Assembly: GCF_026212465.1 (NCBI RefSeq)
Contig: NC_080059.1
Span: 12,019,329 to 12,083,328, forward strand
Reading direction: 5' to 3'
Length of the DNA: 64,000 bases
Origin: Amaranthus tricolor
Lineage: Eukaryota; Streptophyta; Magnoliopsida; Caryophyllales; Amaranthaceae
Shown here: piece after piece, positions 12,448 through 24,800 of the stretch
Layout: every line of letters begins with the position of its first letter
Position numbering within the stretch: the stretch's first letter is position 1
Position numbers and translations under genes: made by a program
The notes under the pieces: generated by a model
Told to the model about the DNA's origin: nothing
The model's input: only the letters and a program-made list of their open reading frames with translations
Databases searched by the model: none

Positions 12448-13003
12448 TAGGGATGACAAGCGGGTAAAATTTTACGGGTTTTGCACCGCATCCGCACCGG
12501 TTGGGCGGGTATGGGTTATGAATTTGGTGGGTAGTGATTTGGGTATGGGTATGAAAAGTCCTACCCGCCATGGGTAGTCGATATGTGGTGGATATGAGAT
12601 CTTACTAGGCCCATACCTACCCAACCTGCCTTATAGTCGGCCACCCTATATCTAAAATGTATTAATCTATATTCATTTGTATATTTTTATTAAATAGCTA
12701 TTGAAAAAAAATTATGGTATTAATTTTATCTTATTACATTGTTTGATTTAAAAAAAATAGATGTACAATTGAAATTTGTAAGAATTTATGAGGTATATAA
12801 TGCGAACTTTGAGTGAATGTGAGACAGGTACCCAATTGACCATAGTGGGTGGGGATGGATTTGAATGCATACTCGAGAGGACAGCGCAAGGGTATGGAAA
12901 TTTTACCCGATAAGGGTGATGGATAGGTGTGGGTATGGAAATGTTAGATAGGTATGGGTAAGGGAGGGCATACCGCATCCACCCGCGCATTTTGCCTTCC
13001 CTA
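12448..13003. mobile_element. Non-autonomous hAT element, 556 bp, with 8 bp target duplication
   Basis: The termini TAGGGATGACAAGCGGGT (left) and, on the other strand at the right end, TAGGGAAGGCAAAATGCG are inverted repeats of hAT type. Flanks are AATATAGT (12440-12447) and ATTATAGT (13004-13011), an 8 bp duplication with one mismatch. The interior is rich in GGGTATGGGT on both arms and encodes nothing credible. Confidence 0.85.
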
Positions 13004-13261
13004 ATTATAGTCAAGTGAGATCTTGTTTGAATCATCTAATCACATGTTTTCATAATATTAACTTTTAATAATTTTTAGATGTGTATAGTTCAATATAAAC
13101 ACATTGGAATGCTTAAAAAGTCAAATGTAGCAAGTATAGTGGAATGGAGGAAGTAATTAGTCGCTTTAAAATTATAAGTGACAATACACATTGGGTCACC
13201 ACAATAGAGATGGTCTCAAAGTGAGATCGTATCATTTGAGAATTTGTGATTGGTTAAACAT

Positions 13262-13685
13262 AAAATCTTAGGTGAGACTATCTCACTTGTGAGAAGCGCT
13301 TCATTGGGCTAGCTAACATATTTTTTTCAAGACTTAAGACAAATTCAAGGCTTCAAAATTAACATTTTAAGTCACGGAAATCGGCAATTTCAAGACATAA
13401 AAAGTGCAATTTTATGACTTAAAGACCAACTCTAAGACTTAAAACCATTTTAAGGCTTAAAATTCTCAACCTAAATTTAAAATAGGATGACTCAAATATT
13501 GAAATTGGTATTTAAAATTTCAAAAATTAGTTTTTTAAGTCTTAAAATTGGCCTTTTAAATTTTAAAATTGACTTTTTATGTCTTGAAATTGGTATATTA
13601 GAACTAAAATGATGAAAGAAATTTACTGGGTCTGGGCTAGTCGCACAGCTTAGGCCGTCTCATTGGAGATTCATTGTTTGTTAAA
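13262..13685. mobile_element. MITE-like element with TTTTAAGTCTTAAAATTGG repeats
   Basis: Ends GGTGAGACTATCTCACTTGT (about 13272) and, inverted, GGCCGTCTCATTGGAG (about 13653-13668), with GGGCTAG on both inner sides. The interior (13325-13620) is a degenerate array built on GACTTAAAACCATTTTAAGG and its reverse. It belongs by structure to the same group as 12016-13250 and 22444-22610. Confidence 0.5.
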
Positions 13686-14985
13686 TATATGATCAGCTCC
13701 TGTATAAGGTAGTATCACAACAAAACATGTCCATACAAGGAGTCAAATCTACTAAAGCAATTATTATATATATAAAATTTAATGTTTTAATTGATTTAAC
13801 TTGACGATTTAACCAAATTTAAAATTGTTTCTCAATAAGACCATCATAAATGAGAATGTATCTAAATATAAAACAAATATACCTCTTATTAGTAGAGATT
13901 CTCTAGCCTACTCTAAATAAAAATATATATACTTAACAATAATAACCATTTTTATTTTAATAATAGTCAATCAAATTTTAACACTTAAATAAATAAATAT
14001 TTTTGAGTTACTTTTTGACAAACAAAACTTGTTCAAAGTACTTTCCAAATAAATGTCATTCTTTTCAAGTACTTTCTAATAATTTTTCTTTTTATTCACT
14101 CATTTTATGTAACAAACTTTTTCTGAAGTAGAATTAGCACCTTTGTTAAAACCTTAAGGTTAGAGAAATGAAGATGAGAAGGTGATGAAAAAATAAGTTA
14201 GAGCTATTATATTGGATTAGTCAAAGATAAATTCAAACTCCAATAAGTCAATCTTCAACAAAATTCAGCTATTTGGCTACAATACTTACCTTTTTTTAAT
14301 TTTTTATGGTTTTAAATTACAAAAAAAAATAGCAATTATACATTTTGTAAGCCTCAAACTTTGTTTTTAAATATCTCGTGAAACGACCTCAAAACAAAGA
14401 GATTGTGTGCTAATAATTGTATTAATTGGACTATTTAGCCTATATATAAAGAACGTCTCACAGAAAAGCTGATGCAAATTCGAGTATTATGGTTATTAAT
14501 GATCAAGTCCAAGAAGGTTTTAGTCCAAGTCATAATAGTGTGTTCTTGTCCAAGTCCTTTGAAGAAAATCCAATGGGTTCATTTAGTGTTCAAAGTCCAT
14601 TCAAGTTTGGTTCCTTTGTTACTTGCATCACTCGAAATTGATGAAGTGTAGTCATAAATAATAAAATGACCGAGGAGTGCATGCAACCACAAAGCTCTTA
14701 TGGGGTTATTCAAAGCACCAAAAGCCAAGGCAATGAAGCATCAAGAGTCTCTAACTTTGAAGTGAGTGTTCCTTAAGTTAAATACACCCTAACTAGTTAA
14801 GTAAGTGAGTGTTCCTTACTAGTCCCTCCTATTCTCTTCTCTTTCTCTTGTAAAACTAAGTAAACATTCTCCATTCTCTGCTTCACAATTTTGGAATCTA
14901 AGCTCTACAAAATAGACTTAAAACACAATACTCTTTTATCACCTATAACCTTTCTATAACCTTCTCTTACACACAAGAATTTGTA
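13686..14985. other. Spacer between proteasome blocks, no gene
   Basis: AT-rich, with no ORF above background. The part 14460-14960 is less AT-rich and ends in a CT-rich tract with GTTCCTTACTAGTCCCTCC; it has the look of an LTR or leader remnant, but I could not find a partner or a primer site. Confidence 0.4.
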
Positions 14986-15431
14986 ATTGATTATACATAA
15001 CCTTATCTTTGTACTAATAAAACAATTATTTTTTATTGACCCTTATTTACAAACATTATACACCAACCTTACACTTATTGTCTGTTATGATGGCCTTTAA
15101 TTTATTCATATTAAAAATGCCCTATTTCGAAAATGTATAATATGGATATACTCGATCAATGGCAAATCTAACCAAATGAGATTAAGGCGAGGCAAAAGTG
15201 GCCAAACCTCATAAATTGCACATTTGACATCCAAGGGACATCATGCCTCCAAGTCCAACACTCAGTGTCCGCGGTTTCCACTAAACACATCGGCATTGAA
15301 GAACAAACGAAGATAAAAAGATGCACAAATTAAGAGAAAAGATTCTCAAATGATGCTCATCACATTCAATATCCTCACTAGTCTCTCTAATCAGTCCTGA
15401 CGCCACAAAGGATAATGAAAACTATAGAGTA

Positions 15432-18400
15432 TCATTCTTCCATAGGAGCAGCACCCTGATCAGGCGCACCCTGGTCAGAAGCTGGAGCAGCCCCATCTTC
15501 CGCCTCTGGAACAGCATCTATTTCCTCGGCATCAGGGGGCTCTTCCTCGACTATCTCAAATGAGCTGATCAGATCCTGGACTGTCTGTTGATCCAATACA
15601 TGGAATGGTTCCCCGACTCCCACAACAGCGACTGTGCAAATGGAGCTCGTGAACTTCTCTCCCTGCAAGGTTTCCTTTATAGCAAAGAGTGCATGCTTGA
15701 TCAACTCTTGTGGTGATGCATCATTAAATGTGTCAAATTTCCGTTCCATGTAAGTTTTTGCAGCCTGTGAGCGTGACCCAATAGCAAATGCCTGGTACTC
15801 GAAGTAATTTCCACTTGGGCAGTTATAGTATAGATGAGCTCCAGACTCGTCTAAACCACCGACCAAAAGACCAACACCATAAGGTCGCTTCCAAGAACGT
15901 TGAGTGCAGACCTGTCAAGAAGATATTAAGCTCATTGTCATAGTAGCGAACACTAATACAGGGCAATGGCCAATGAGCCCCTTTTTACAGCATAAGGCAT
16001 AACAATGAAGGCAGCCCATTATAATCGGTTTGGAAATACACAAATTCTTGTGAGAGACCATCTCTAATTGGGCGGGCCCATAAAGGAAAACGTAGAGTAA
16101 GACTAGGCATTAAGCTTTCATGGGCAGGGCCTGGACCTGAGAAACGTCTCTCAGAGAGACGGTCTCTCAAGAGACAAGCTGTTGGAAATAAAGTTCATTG
16201 GTGCTCTAAAATGAAAATATTCTATTTTCAGAAAAAATAGAGAAGGAAAAATAATAAATTTGCTCCATGCAAGATATAAGATTTACTTGAACTGCTGTAC
16301 AACGCAAAATGTCACAAACTACTTCCATTGCATGTCAAAGAAAACACAATCATAAAGGAAACTGAATAGTTCCCAAACTAAACGAGAAAAGTATTAATGC
16401 AGCAGCACATGGATCACAAAGAGTATATGACAACTTTAAAGAGTAGACATGTTGGATTTCCCTTCATTACTTTCTGTAAACTTCTTAAAACTTCAATATC
16501 TAGGTGGGAATCTAAATGTGATTGTAATATTTGAAGTCAAAACATTGCTTTGAAATTGGTCAAAAACATTCAATCAATATCCCTTGAGGGAGTTACAAGA
16601 TTTTTTTTTCTCAAAAGATCAAAAAGTAGGTTTTGGAGCATTTGTTATAAACAATAATGTTTCATGGAATGAGCAGATGGTAAAAAGCCTTTTTTAAAAT
16701 CCAAATATAGAACGAGTGAAAAATAAATGAAAAAAAATATGCACCCTTACTGTCAAATGATATGCATACCCTTCTTTTTCAACATAAACTAGAATCCTTT
16801 AGTAATTGTCAACCATTATCATTTTTCAAAAGGGGAGCAATGACAATGAGGTCAAACCATCACTTAACATCAGCAAAACGAAGTTAGACTTGTTTTGCAT
16901 GATCTGCTATGGAATCTTATTTTCATCCAATGGCCAGCTAACCATCCATGACCCATCCACCATTGGTTTGGTCAACATGAGATGAACAAACCCATATACC
17001 AATAGGATTGAAATGCCATCACACTTCATGAAGTACAAGAATTACGAGGGGAAAAAAAAAAAAGCAATACAATATGGAAGCTACAGGTAGGCTTATTTCT
17101 CCACTATCCACTCATAAGCAGCTTTTGACAGGTTCATATCAATAGAACTCTAACAAACGATATTCAGATAAGGTCCTAAGGACATGATCCAAACCTAAGA
17201 TATAAAACATCTATACTTTGTGGCCTATAGCATAAAATATTGAATCCTGATTGTCTAAATTCATCGTCCTCAATTGCTACATTATATATTTTTAGCTATT
17301 TTTGCAGTGGCACAACCTGGTACTACTTATCCATTTAGCAATCAGGCCTCAGGCTTCTAAATCCGAAAGAAGAAACAATAAATATAAAAAAAAACAACTG
17401 CAAGTTCATGAGGATTAAAGCACCTACCAGGCTAACACCTAGCAAATCTATCTAAATTTTCCAAATCTAGGATGAAGCAAAACTTGCAATTCATAACAGG
17501 TCAATCATAGAACTATTACCATACAGTGATATTGATTCAACCACCATAAAAGCTTTCCCCCATCCCCTTGTCAACAATATAACCATCACTTCCAACAAGC
17601 AAACAATAATTAGCTTATGATAAAATGTCATTCTAACCAACTTTATTGAACTTGTATACTTCTTACGTTGCTACAAGGAAAGGGGAGAGACTAACCCCTA
17701 TGGTATAAATATAAGATCATGTCTTCCCAGCATAAAAATATAAGGAAAGGGGAAATGTCTCCCCTGCAATATAATTATACTGTTGGGGTAATGATGGTAA
17801 ACTGCAAACTACAAGAACCAAATACTTACCTCTCGCACAAGCAAGATAAATTTCTTGAATGTGCCTTCCAGCTCCTTGAGTTTTCCCTAAAGTTTCTTGT
17901 TTAAGAGGGTGAGTAGAGAGAGTCATAAAGAGTAGTAGGCAGATAGAAAGAGGGAGATAATAAGGTCCCCTTTTCATAATGGTGTAGGGAAACCCAAAGG
18001 AAAGTCGCTATAAAAAATTTGGGCATCTTAACTAAGCAGATGGATTTTTATTAGGCCTTGAAGTTTTCAACTAAAGATACATCTTTTAAAGGTGAAGCAA
18101 GTGTTATATGATTCGTTAATCTCCTAGCCAATCGAGAATCAAAAAAAAGCAAATTGTGGTCGGTTTTGGGCTATTCTTGGGAAAATTTGAGTGATCGGAA
18201 ATTCAAAAAGTGAATTAGCTAGCGATTATGTTACACTGTGCTAGGTCTTGAACTATAATTTCAATATTCTCCATGGATTAAGAAAAAAGGATTTCAAAGA
18301 GGATTATATATGATGCCATCATACCCAAAGTTCATTTAATAATTACACTAGTTAAGAGGTGAATGTATCAGCGTAATACCTTGTTCTGCATTTCTAAAAG

Positions 18401-19755
18401 ATAGGTTAAGCCAAGTTGGTGGAGATTAATATGGAAGAACAAGACTACTCCGAAGAGGACCTTCATACTTTGGTTGTTGTTTCAAGAAAGATTGTACACA
18501 AAGGATAGGCTATTCAAATGGGGAATTCATACTTAAGAAATGTGTGTTCCATGTCGGGATGAAAAGGAGTCTCATGAGCACCTATTTCTTCAATGTCCAT
18601 ACGCATTGGAACCTAGAGCTGATGTCATAAAACTTTTCACTAGATAGCTTCTCTTAGAAGGTGGGTTTTCTCTGCCTTTTAAGAAATAAGTCGACTCATG
18701 AAGCAAAGATAAAGATCAGAGAGGGAGGCATCAGTGATATTGTTGCTCATACTTATGGTTTACATAAGGCTGACCAAAAGTACTTTGCATTTACATAATC
18801 TAAGTAGGTCAAGTTACATAATCATATGATTATAAGGTGTGTCATTGACTAAGCTTCCTAAAAGCTATGAACTATACTTGCAATAAAATTACCAGATTGA
18901 GGTAAAGCACCTAACAGCAATAATAGCCTCCTGCTATCTTAAAACATCTGACATACTATCAAGCAACAGGACAATAGTGTGAAAATTCAGGACGTGAAGC
19001 TTAGAGCAGCACAAGATCTCAAAGTTAATCATGAATTGGATACTTTTCCGTATTATGGTGTACACCCTATTGAAGAGAGGCACAACACCTCCTGTCCCTC
19101 CGCTCCACCTCCGCCACCATTAAAGCAGGATTCTACAAATTACCACTAGAAAAACAACAATGCCAATGCTTTATGTCCAAAAGATTGAAATCTCGGCTAC
19201 ACAAACCAATACCTCATTTCCAATTGCCTTCGTCCACAGGAATTCTCCTCCTCCATTCATTTCAAAATCACAAAATAACATATACAAAAACATCAAAACC
19301 CTAAAAAGAAACCAAATACCAATTCCAACAAATATGTGACAATACAAACAAAAACAAAAATAACATTCTAAACAGATTTTGAATAAAAGGATAAAGAAAC
19401 AAACCTGGGCTTTATCAGCCAGTTGAACAACAAGTCGACCAACAGGGAGCGAAGACTCGTAAGTGAAACTATAATTAATGCATTCAGATCTCATATATCT
19501 GGAAAGAACCCGGCCATCAGCAGTAAGACCAGCAATGGCTACACCAATATGATCATCAACTTTAAAGATCTTGCGCTGATGAGAAGAAAGTTCACACTGA
19601 GATTTGTTAACACATGCCAAAACAACATGAGTTTTGGATCGAAGACCAATTGCAGCAGAACCTTGCTTCACTGCTTCCATGGCATACTCTACTTGGAAGA
19701 GTCGTCCTGCAGGACTCCATGTCGTTACATCTGTATCATACTGATTTCTGAACAT
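15432..19755 (-). CDS. PAF: 20S proteasome subunit alpha type-1, copy B (two exons)
   Basis: Second complete PAF gene. Join 19755-19405 (117 codons) with 15911-15432 (159 codons plus stop); the intron of 3493 bp has the same phase and same splice-site context as copy A. The product is again 276 residues. All alpha-subunit landmarks are intact: the [20 protein letters not shown] signature, [11 protein letters not shown], and GLTADGR. I count ten amino-acid differences from copy A: two in exon 1 (NKSQCE for NKAQSE), Met for Leu in KTYMERK, and seven in the acidic C-terminal tail. No frameshift or stop is seen, so both copies look functional. The promoter is not shared with copy A beyond about 115 bases above the ATG. 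Confidence 0.96.
16043..16178. mobile_element. MITE in the copy B proteasome intron
   Basis: Ends TTCTTGTGAGAGACCATCTC and, inverted, CTTGTCTCTTGAGAGACCGT. Copy A has uninterrupted intron at the same place (AAGGCAGAAATAAAGTTTAT), whereas copy B holds about 180 extra bases (about 15998-16182) of which this element is the core. The insertion is therefore younger than the duplication, or was lost from A. Confidence 0.7.
18103..18238 (+). mobile_element. 130 bp MITE (family X), copy 1, in the copy B intron
   Basis: Starts TTATATGATTCGTTAATCTC and ends GCTAGCGATTATGTTACAC, with weak terminal inverted repeats. Two more copies lie at 27017-27154 and, inverted, 50422-50552. Copy A of the proteasome intron lacks it (TTTTAGAGGACAGGTCTTG around 9972-9990), giving an empty site. 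Confidence 0.75.
19151..19270 (-). mobile_element. LINE 3'-end fragment in the copy B proteasome intron
   Basis: Counterpart of 10983-11105: AACAACAATGCCAATGCTTT, then CCAAAAGATTG. It is shared between the duplicates and so older than the duplication. Confidence 0.6.
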
Positions 19756-19866
19756 TTTAAGAAAATGGTTACTTGCAGAGAAACAGAGATTGAATTTGGG
19801 TTTGATTGGCTAATATTTGGTGCTTGGGGTTTTAAAGAGAATTTCTTTTTGTGCAAGAAAATTATT

Positions 19867-20174
19867 TGAGAGATGTTTAAACTTTTAAGTTCTCTTCGGT
19901 GATGGAAAGCTACAAAATGTTTGATGTTTGTCTTTTTCACTAAATAAAATGATTGTTGACATTAATTTAATTTTTAATATTTTTAATATAATATAAAATT
20001 ATTGGAATAAATCAAACAGAATTCTATTAACTAGGCGTTCAGATAAAATATAAACCAAAGTGCTGAAAAATAATTTTGATAAATTATAAAATTGTGTGAT
20101 CCTACTCAAGAACTACATTTTGATAAGCATAAAATTATATATTAAGAAAACCCATGAGAGAAAGATGAAAATTG
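19867..20174. other. Upstream flank of proteasome copy B, no gene
   Basis: Unique sequence above the duplicated block, unrelated to copy A's upstream flank. It should carry copy B's promoter, but no element can be assigned. Confidence 0.45.
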
Positions 20175-20795
20175 CGGAGATTTGTATGCTGTGATGAATG
20201 TGCGGTCACACCAGGATTCGTATTATTAATCAGGAATGAGATTATTATAGTGAAGCTAGAGTCACTCCCATTTCTGCAAAGTTGTGTAAAGATAGATTGA
20301 GGTGATTTGGTCATGTGTATAGAAAAGCTAGAGATGCATCAACGAGAAGAGTGGCAAACATCACAATCGATGATAAGAGACATTGAGCAAGACCTAAGAA
20401 AATTTAGGAAGACCAAATTAAGAAGAACTTGTGTAAGTTACATCTATCGGAGGACCTTACTTGGGATAAGAGTAGTTGGAGATGCAAGATCTGTGTACGT
20501 GAGTCTCATTAGTTTTTTTGTTTAGCGTTGTGTCTTAGTCGTCTTTGTCTGCTTGTAGTTTGGTTAATTTTGTCTTCTTGGATGGTGTTGTGTACGTATA
20601 GTTTGTGTTTTGTTTTTTCTTTTGTAGACTTTTCCTTTACAAGGACCTTATTGTCAGACGATACTCGAGTTGAAAGCCTCCCTTCCATCGCAACCTCCTC
20701 ATGATGAGGTTTTAGTCTGCCTTCTTTCCCACCCTCTCCAAACCTTGTCTTAGGCAAATGAAACTCATTGAGATAATGATGATGAAAATAATATA
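20175..20795 (+). mobile_element. 3' end of a degenerate RTE-like LINE
   Basis: Broken frames on the plus strand read RLRWFGHVYRKARDAS (about 20295-20345), then RRVANITIDDKR and ARPKKI, the typical C-terminal end of the RTE-clade LINE polyprotein, followed by DLTWDKSSWRCKI. Several stops and at least one frameshift are present. A 3' UTR ending CTCATTGAGATAATGATGATG supplies the usual ATG-type tail at about 20764-20790. It is truncated on the left; no intact reverse transcriptase remains. Confidence 0.75.
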
Positions 20796-21831
20796 TACAT
20801 ATACATATATAACTAATACTTATACAAATGTTGAATTATACTTGTAGGTATTACACATTATTTGATAATATTACATTAGTAATTAAGTACAAATTAGAAC
20901 AAAGAACAAGTTGTTTGTAGAATCGATCCACCCTAATAAGTGATCCTACAATGATTTTCTTATTCCTTTACAAGTTGTTCAAGAAACATTATCACAAAAA
21001 AAAAAAATAAATAAAAATAAAAAAAATAAAAAAAATAAAAATTGTTCAAGAAACACAATTGAGTATGGACTATACCTCAATTCTTTAATAATATTACATT
21101 TGTTTCTCTTATTTCAAGGGGCTAAAGATATATAGTCCTTTGGTTTAGATTATAATTGATTCAACTAAAACGGCTCATTAAATCATGTACACATCTTATT
21201 TACGTGAGGTTGGAGATAATGTTTACTATCAAGGATTAATCACTAATTAACAGTAGTACGACTACAAACATTCGATCATCTAAACTCCGTCCTTAGTGGG
21301 GGCCACTTAATGATAGTGGAGTATGAAATGTTATTATGGAAAAGCAAAGTCCCCTGAGATTTGAATGGAAATACAAATATTCAATCAATCAATCCATGCT
21401 ATCTTGATTCTTGGCCTTTAATTACCTCATCCCTCTAAGCCAAAATAAAGAGCAAAACACCCAAAATACATACACAAATGCTATAACATTAAGAATTAAG
21501 ATACATGAAGCAATAAACTTGAAATATAAATCAACACTAACTTCTCTCATGAATGGCCTTCGGCCATACCCATGAGAATTTGAATTTTCATGTTCGTTTT
21601 TCGTACGTTCCTGATACACTGATATCTCTACAATTGCGACTTCCATTCCGGTAAGTCTAACAACATAAAACTTTGTACCCAATCATCGTTTCTAAATGAC
21701 ATTTAGATTGGGTAAAAACCTATGAATTCTATGCCTAAATCAGGCAGATTGCGCCTGCTTTTCGCCTACGATTAACCGCCTAGAAAAATTACAAGCTGTG
21801 AGAGACAAAAAGGGGGAGGGGGGGAACAAAA
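20796..21831. other. Intergenic, no gene; A-rich tract and small repeat
   Basis: Holds an A/T-only tract at about 20995-21041 (runs of A with single T). A segment at 21168-21211 (ACGGCTCATTAAATCATG...) recurs at 35229-35272, and one at 21296-21335 (TTAGTGGGGGCCACTTAATG) recurs at 28656-28695. It ends at the 3' end of the leishmanolysin-like gene, whose 3' UTR should lie in 21400-21831. Confidence 0.5.
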
Positions 21832-24800
21832 CTACTGCTTCTGCCTATATTTTACAGATTCTTCATTCAAGGAACTATCGGAATGGTGTATGCCTCCTTT
21901 AAAACGACTAAACCATGACGAACTTATCTCACTAGCACCGGTACATTGATCCTCATTTTCTTCTTTGTTGCTGAAGAGTGTTTGGTCGGAACAATCCAGA
22001 GACGCCCCACATGCTAGGTTGTATGACTGGCATGCTGAATAGCAGACTCGTAGCCTGTTGTCACCGTCGTTGTCGCACTTCTGAATCGAAATCTGGCATA
22101 ACGACGATCACAATATGTGAATAAGCTGATACACGGATAGCGGCTAAGTATAGACATACATAAATGAAACTCAATGACGAAATTATAGTATCTAAAATTA
22201 TATAGTAAAAGGCATCAATTTATATAGATACAAGGCTAAAAAAGAAATTTAACATAAACCAAAAGAGTATTGTTTTAGGAAAACCACTAATTTGAATGTC
22301 CCTTAACATCGATAAACTGAATGAGGATATGCTTGGATTGAGGGTAATGCGTTAAGAGGGAAATAAAAATCAAGCCAACAAAATGAAAGTGAGTAAAGAT
22401 GGTCGTAAAGACAAGAAGGTGCAAGTAATAGAAGGAACACATTCTCAAATGAGAAGGTCTCATGGTGAGACCATCTCTATTGGTCTGGCCCATATATATT
22501 TTGTGTGTTAAAGTGATCACTTACAATTTTAAACTGATTAATTAAAACAATGGGCTAATTATATGAGCTCTCATGGTGAAACAGTCTCACAGAAGACGAG
22601 TTGTTTGAGGAATAGGAAAAAGTCAGCTATTGCCTACATCAAGGGGGCAATAGTTAACATCAACACTCAAAGGTAACGGTTTACCCCTTGCAAAAAAACC
22701 TACTATAAATGAAATCAGCCACATTGGTGAAAGTGTGAATCACAACATTAAGTGGAAAAAGAGCATATGGCGAGTTCTCGCACTCATCCACACTTGTTTA
22801 TTCCATTTTACTACAAGTGTAAAAATCGAGATGTTCATGTTATGTCGATCACGAAGCATCTTAGATCTTTATCTCGCAAAGTTAATTCACAAAATTAAGG
22901 TCGCCTATGCTGAAATATAACTTACTAGTGAAATAGTGTACTTATTGGTCTTGCAGTTATGAACTCGTGGAATCAATGGTCCAATTACCAAATGCCTATC
23001 ACGAAGTGGTTTTGACTTTTTCACCACGTGTTAAGCGAGCCAATTAGATCTTCGTGATGTTCTTCTTAGAAAGCCTTGGATATGCCCACATGATGTGTTT
23101 CTATAGTGCTGAGACCAATAACATTCTTGTAAAGCAAAAGCTCGAATCTAGTGTTGATCCAAACAAAAGTGGCGAACAAGCTGTTCTCCGTTTAACCATC
23201 GGAAGAAACATAAATGATTAAGAACAACGATCGCTAGGGACACTTGAAAAGAATATGAATTACGAAGAGAGGATAAAGAACTGAAGGGGAAAAAGAACAA
23301 AAAATTGCAAGAGAGAACGACAAAACACTTGATTTGTTAAAACAATATTTGAAAATGCAATATTTTCAAAAGCAGGTGGCTTCTCATCCTTTATGGATTT
23401 GCCTCAAAGGTCTAATCATTCTGAATCTTTGCGACTCCGAGTATTTAAGGTTGAAAATTTTTTTTGACTCATGACTAAATATTTTTGTTATAAGGTGTGG
23501 TAATTCGAGGAGTGAATCCCAGTTTTTCGAGCTCTCACAAAATTACATCACTGCTCGCAAAAAAGATGGAACTTGACATCAAAAGAAGTGAACTTACCCA
23601 GCAAGCTAGCCGTTTAGCAGCATCATCACAGTAACTGCTTCCAAAAATGTTGAAGAACTTCCTTGCACCACCGGGGAAGAGGCGATGATAATTGGGCATA
23701 ACAACCACCTCTTCAAGTTGTTGTAATATACTTGGTTCACTAGGGGCACAATGTTGCCCTGAGAAATCATTTTGAATGACATTTTTACAGACTGAGAGAC
23801 TTGACATCAACAACGAACTGTTTTGGCATGTGTAGCCAGCATAATCAGAACAACGAAACTCGCAAATTCCATTGTCACATACTCCTCCATGAAGGCTGCA
23901 TTGCTCATCACAGACAGCTGTACATCACATCCAAGAAAAATACATCAAATAAACAAGATACCTTTTTCCTTCTACGTGAAAAATTCGCCAAAACACAAAT
24001 AGATAGACCTGTAGAGCGGAAGTGACCTGGATTTCAACCCAAAATATTAGGTTTTGACACCCAAAATTGTAATGGATTTGAGCTGTTGGGCCCATTGCAA
24101 GTTATGGGACTCATCCCACATTGGTTGTGTGGGCAACCAATGACGAGCCAAAAATCAACTGGGATGACCAGATTGGTTCTCATGTTTGGTCTATAGTGGC
24201 TATCACTATACTATAAATGATCAAATATGACTTGCCAAGTTGAAAAAGATATTTCATAAAATTTTCTCCATGTACATGTATGAAAAAGCCCATGTAACTA
24301 TGTAAGTACAAAAAAATAAGAAACAGACAGTAAGGTCTCCATGTTAATAGGCGACTAGCTGTAGTGTAAAAATGGGGGTAGATTTGTCCATTTCACCCCA
24401 AAAAATTGTCTATAAAAAGAAAGGGCAAACTTATTTGGAACTCTTCCATACATTGGTGCACTTAGAAAAAAAAAGGGAAAGTATATTGCACTAATAGATG
24501 AGATAACAGTACTTAACCCATTAAATCAACCTGAAGACTTTGGGATCTTGAACTAATTTATTAGTATTCAACCCAACCCAGAAATGACCCAACCAAAGCT
24601 GAAATTTTATTAGAATCCCACCTAACGATTAATTAACAGGTATAGAGGAAAGACGATGAATACTGATTTCTTGCTTTTTGTTTACCTATGTCAAATAAAC
24701 ACACCATGCAATCAACCCTTAAGCTCGCCTAAATTTAAAAGGCAGACAAAATTTAAGATAGCCTTCCATTATTAATTGATGAATTGCTGGACACCAAACA

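Larger units (their letters stand above)
12016..13250. mobile_element. MITE with minisatellite interior, split by a hAT element
   Basis: The left end near 12016 (ATGAGGTCGTCTCATCATTA) and the right end near 13205-13250 (GAGATGGTCTCAAAGTGAG, then GATCGTATCATTTGAG) form an imperfect inverted pair. Between them lie degenerate repeats of about 21 bases built on AAGTGATCACTTTAAGATTG (12060-12350), and again AGTCGCTTTAAAATTATAAG (13158-13177). The 556 bp hAT element 12448-13003 sits inside and interrupts the array. Confidence 0.5.
14986..19866. repeat. Tandem duplication, block B
   Basis: Direct repeat of 6421-11695 in the same orientation, about 3.3 kb away. Exons and most of the intron align by eye. 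Block B lacks the 8948-9530 stretch of A and carries two small insertions that A lacks (16043-16178 and 18103-18238). Confidence 0.9.

Noticed and set aside
12332..13035. Pro/Tyr-rich minus-strand frames as proteins
   Set aside because: They lie across the hAT element and come from its GGGTAT repeats.
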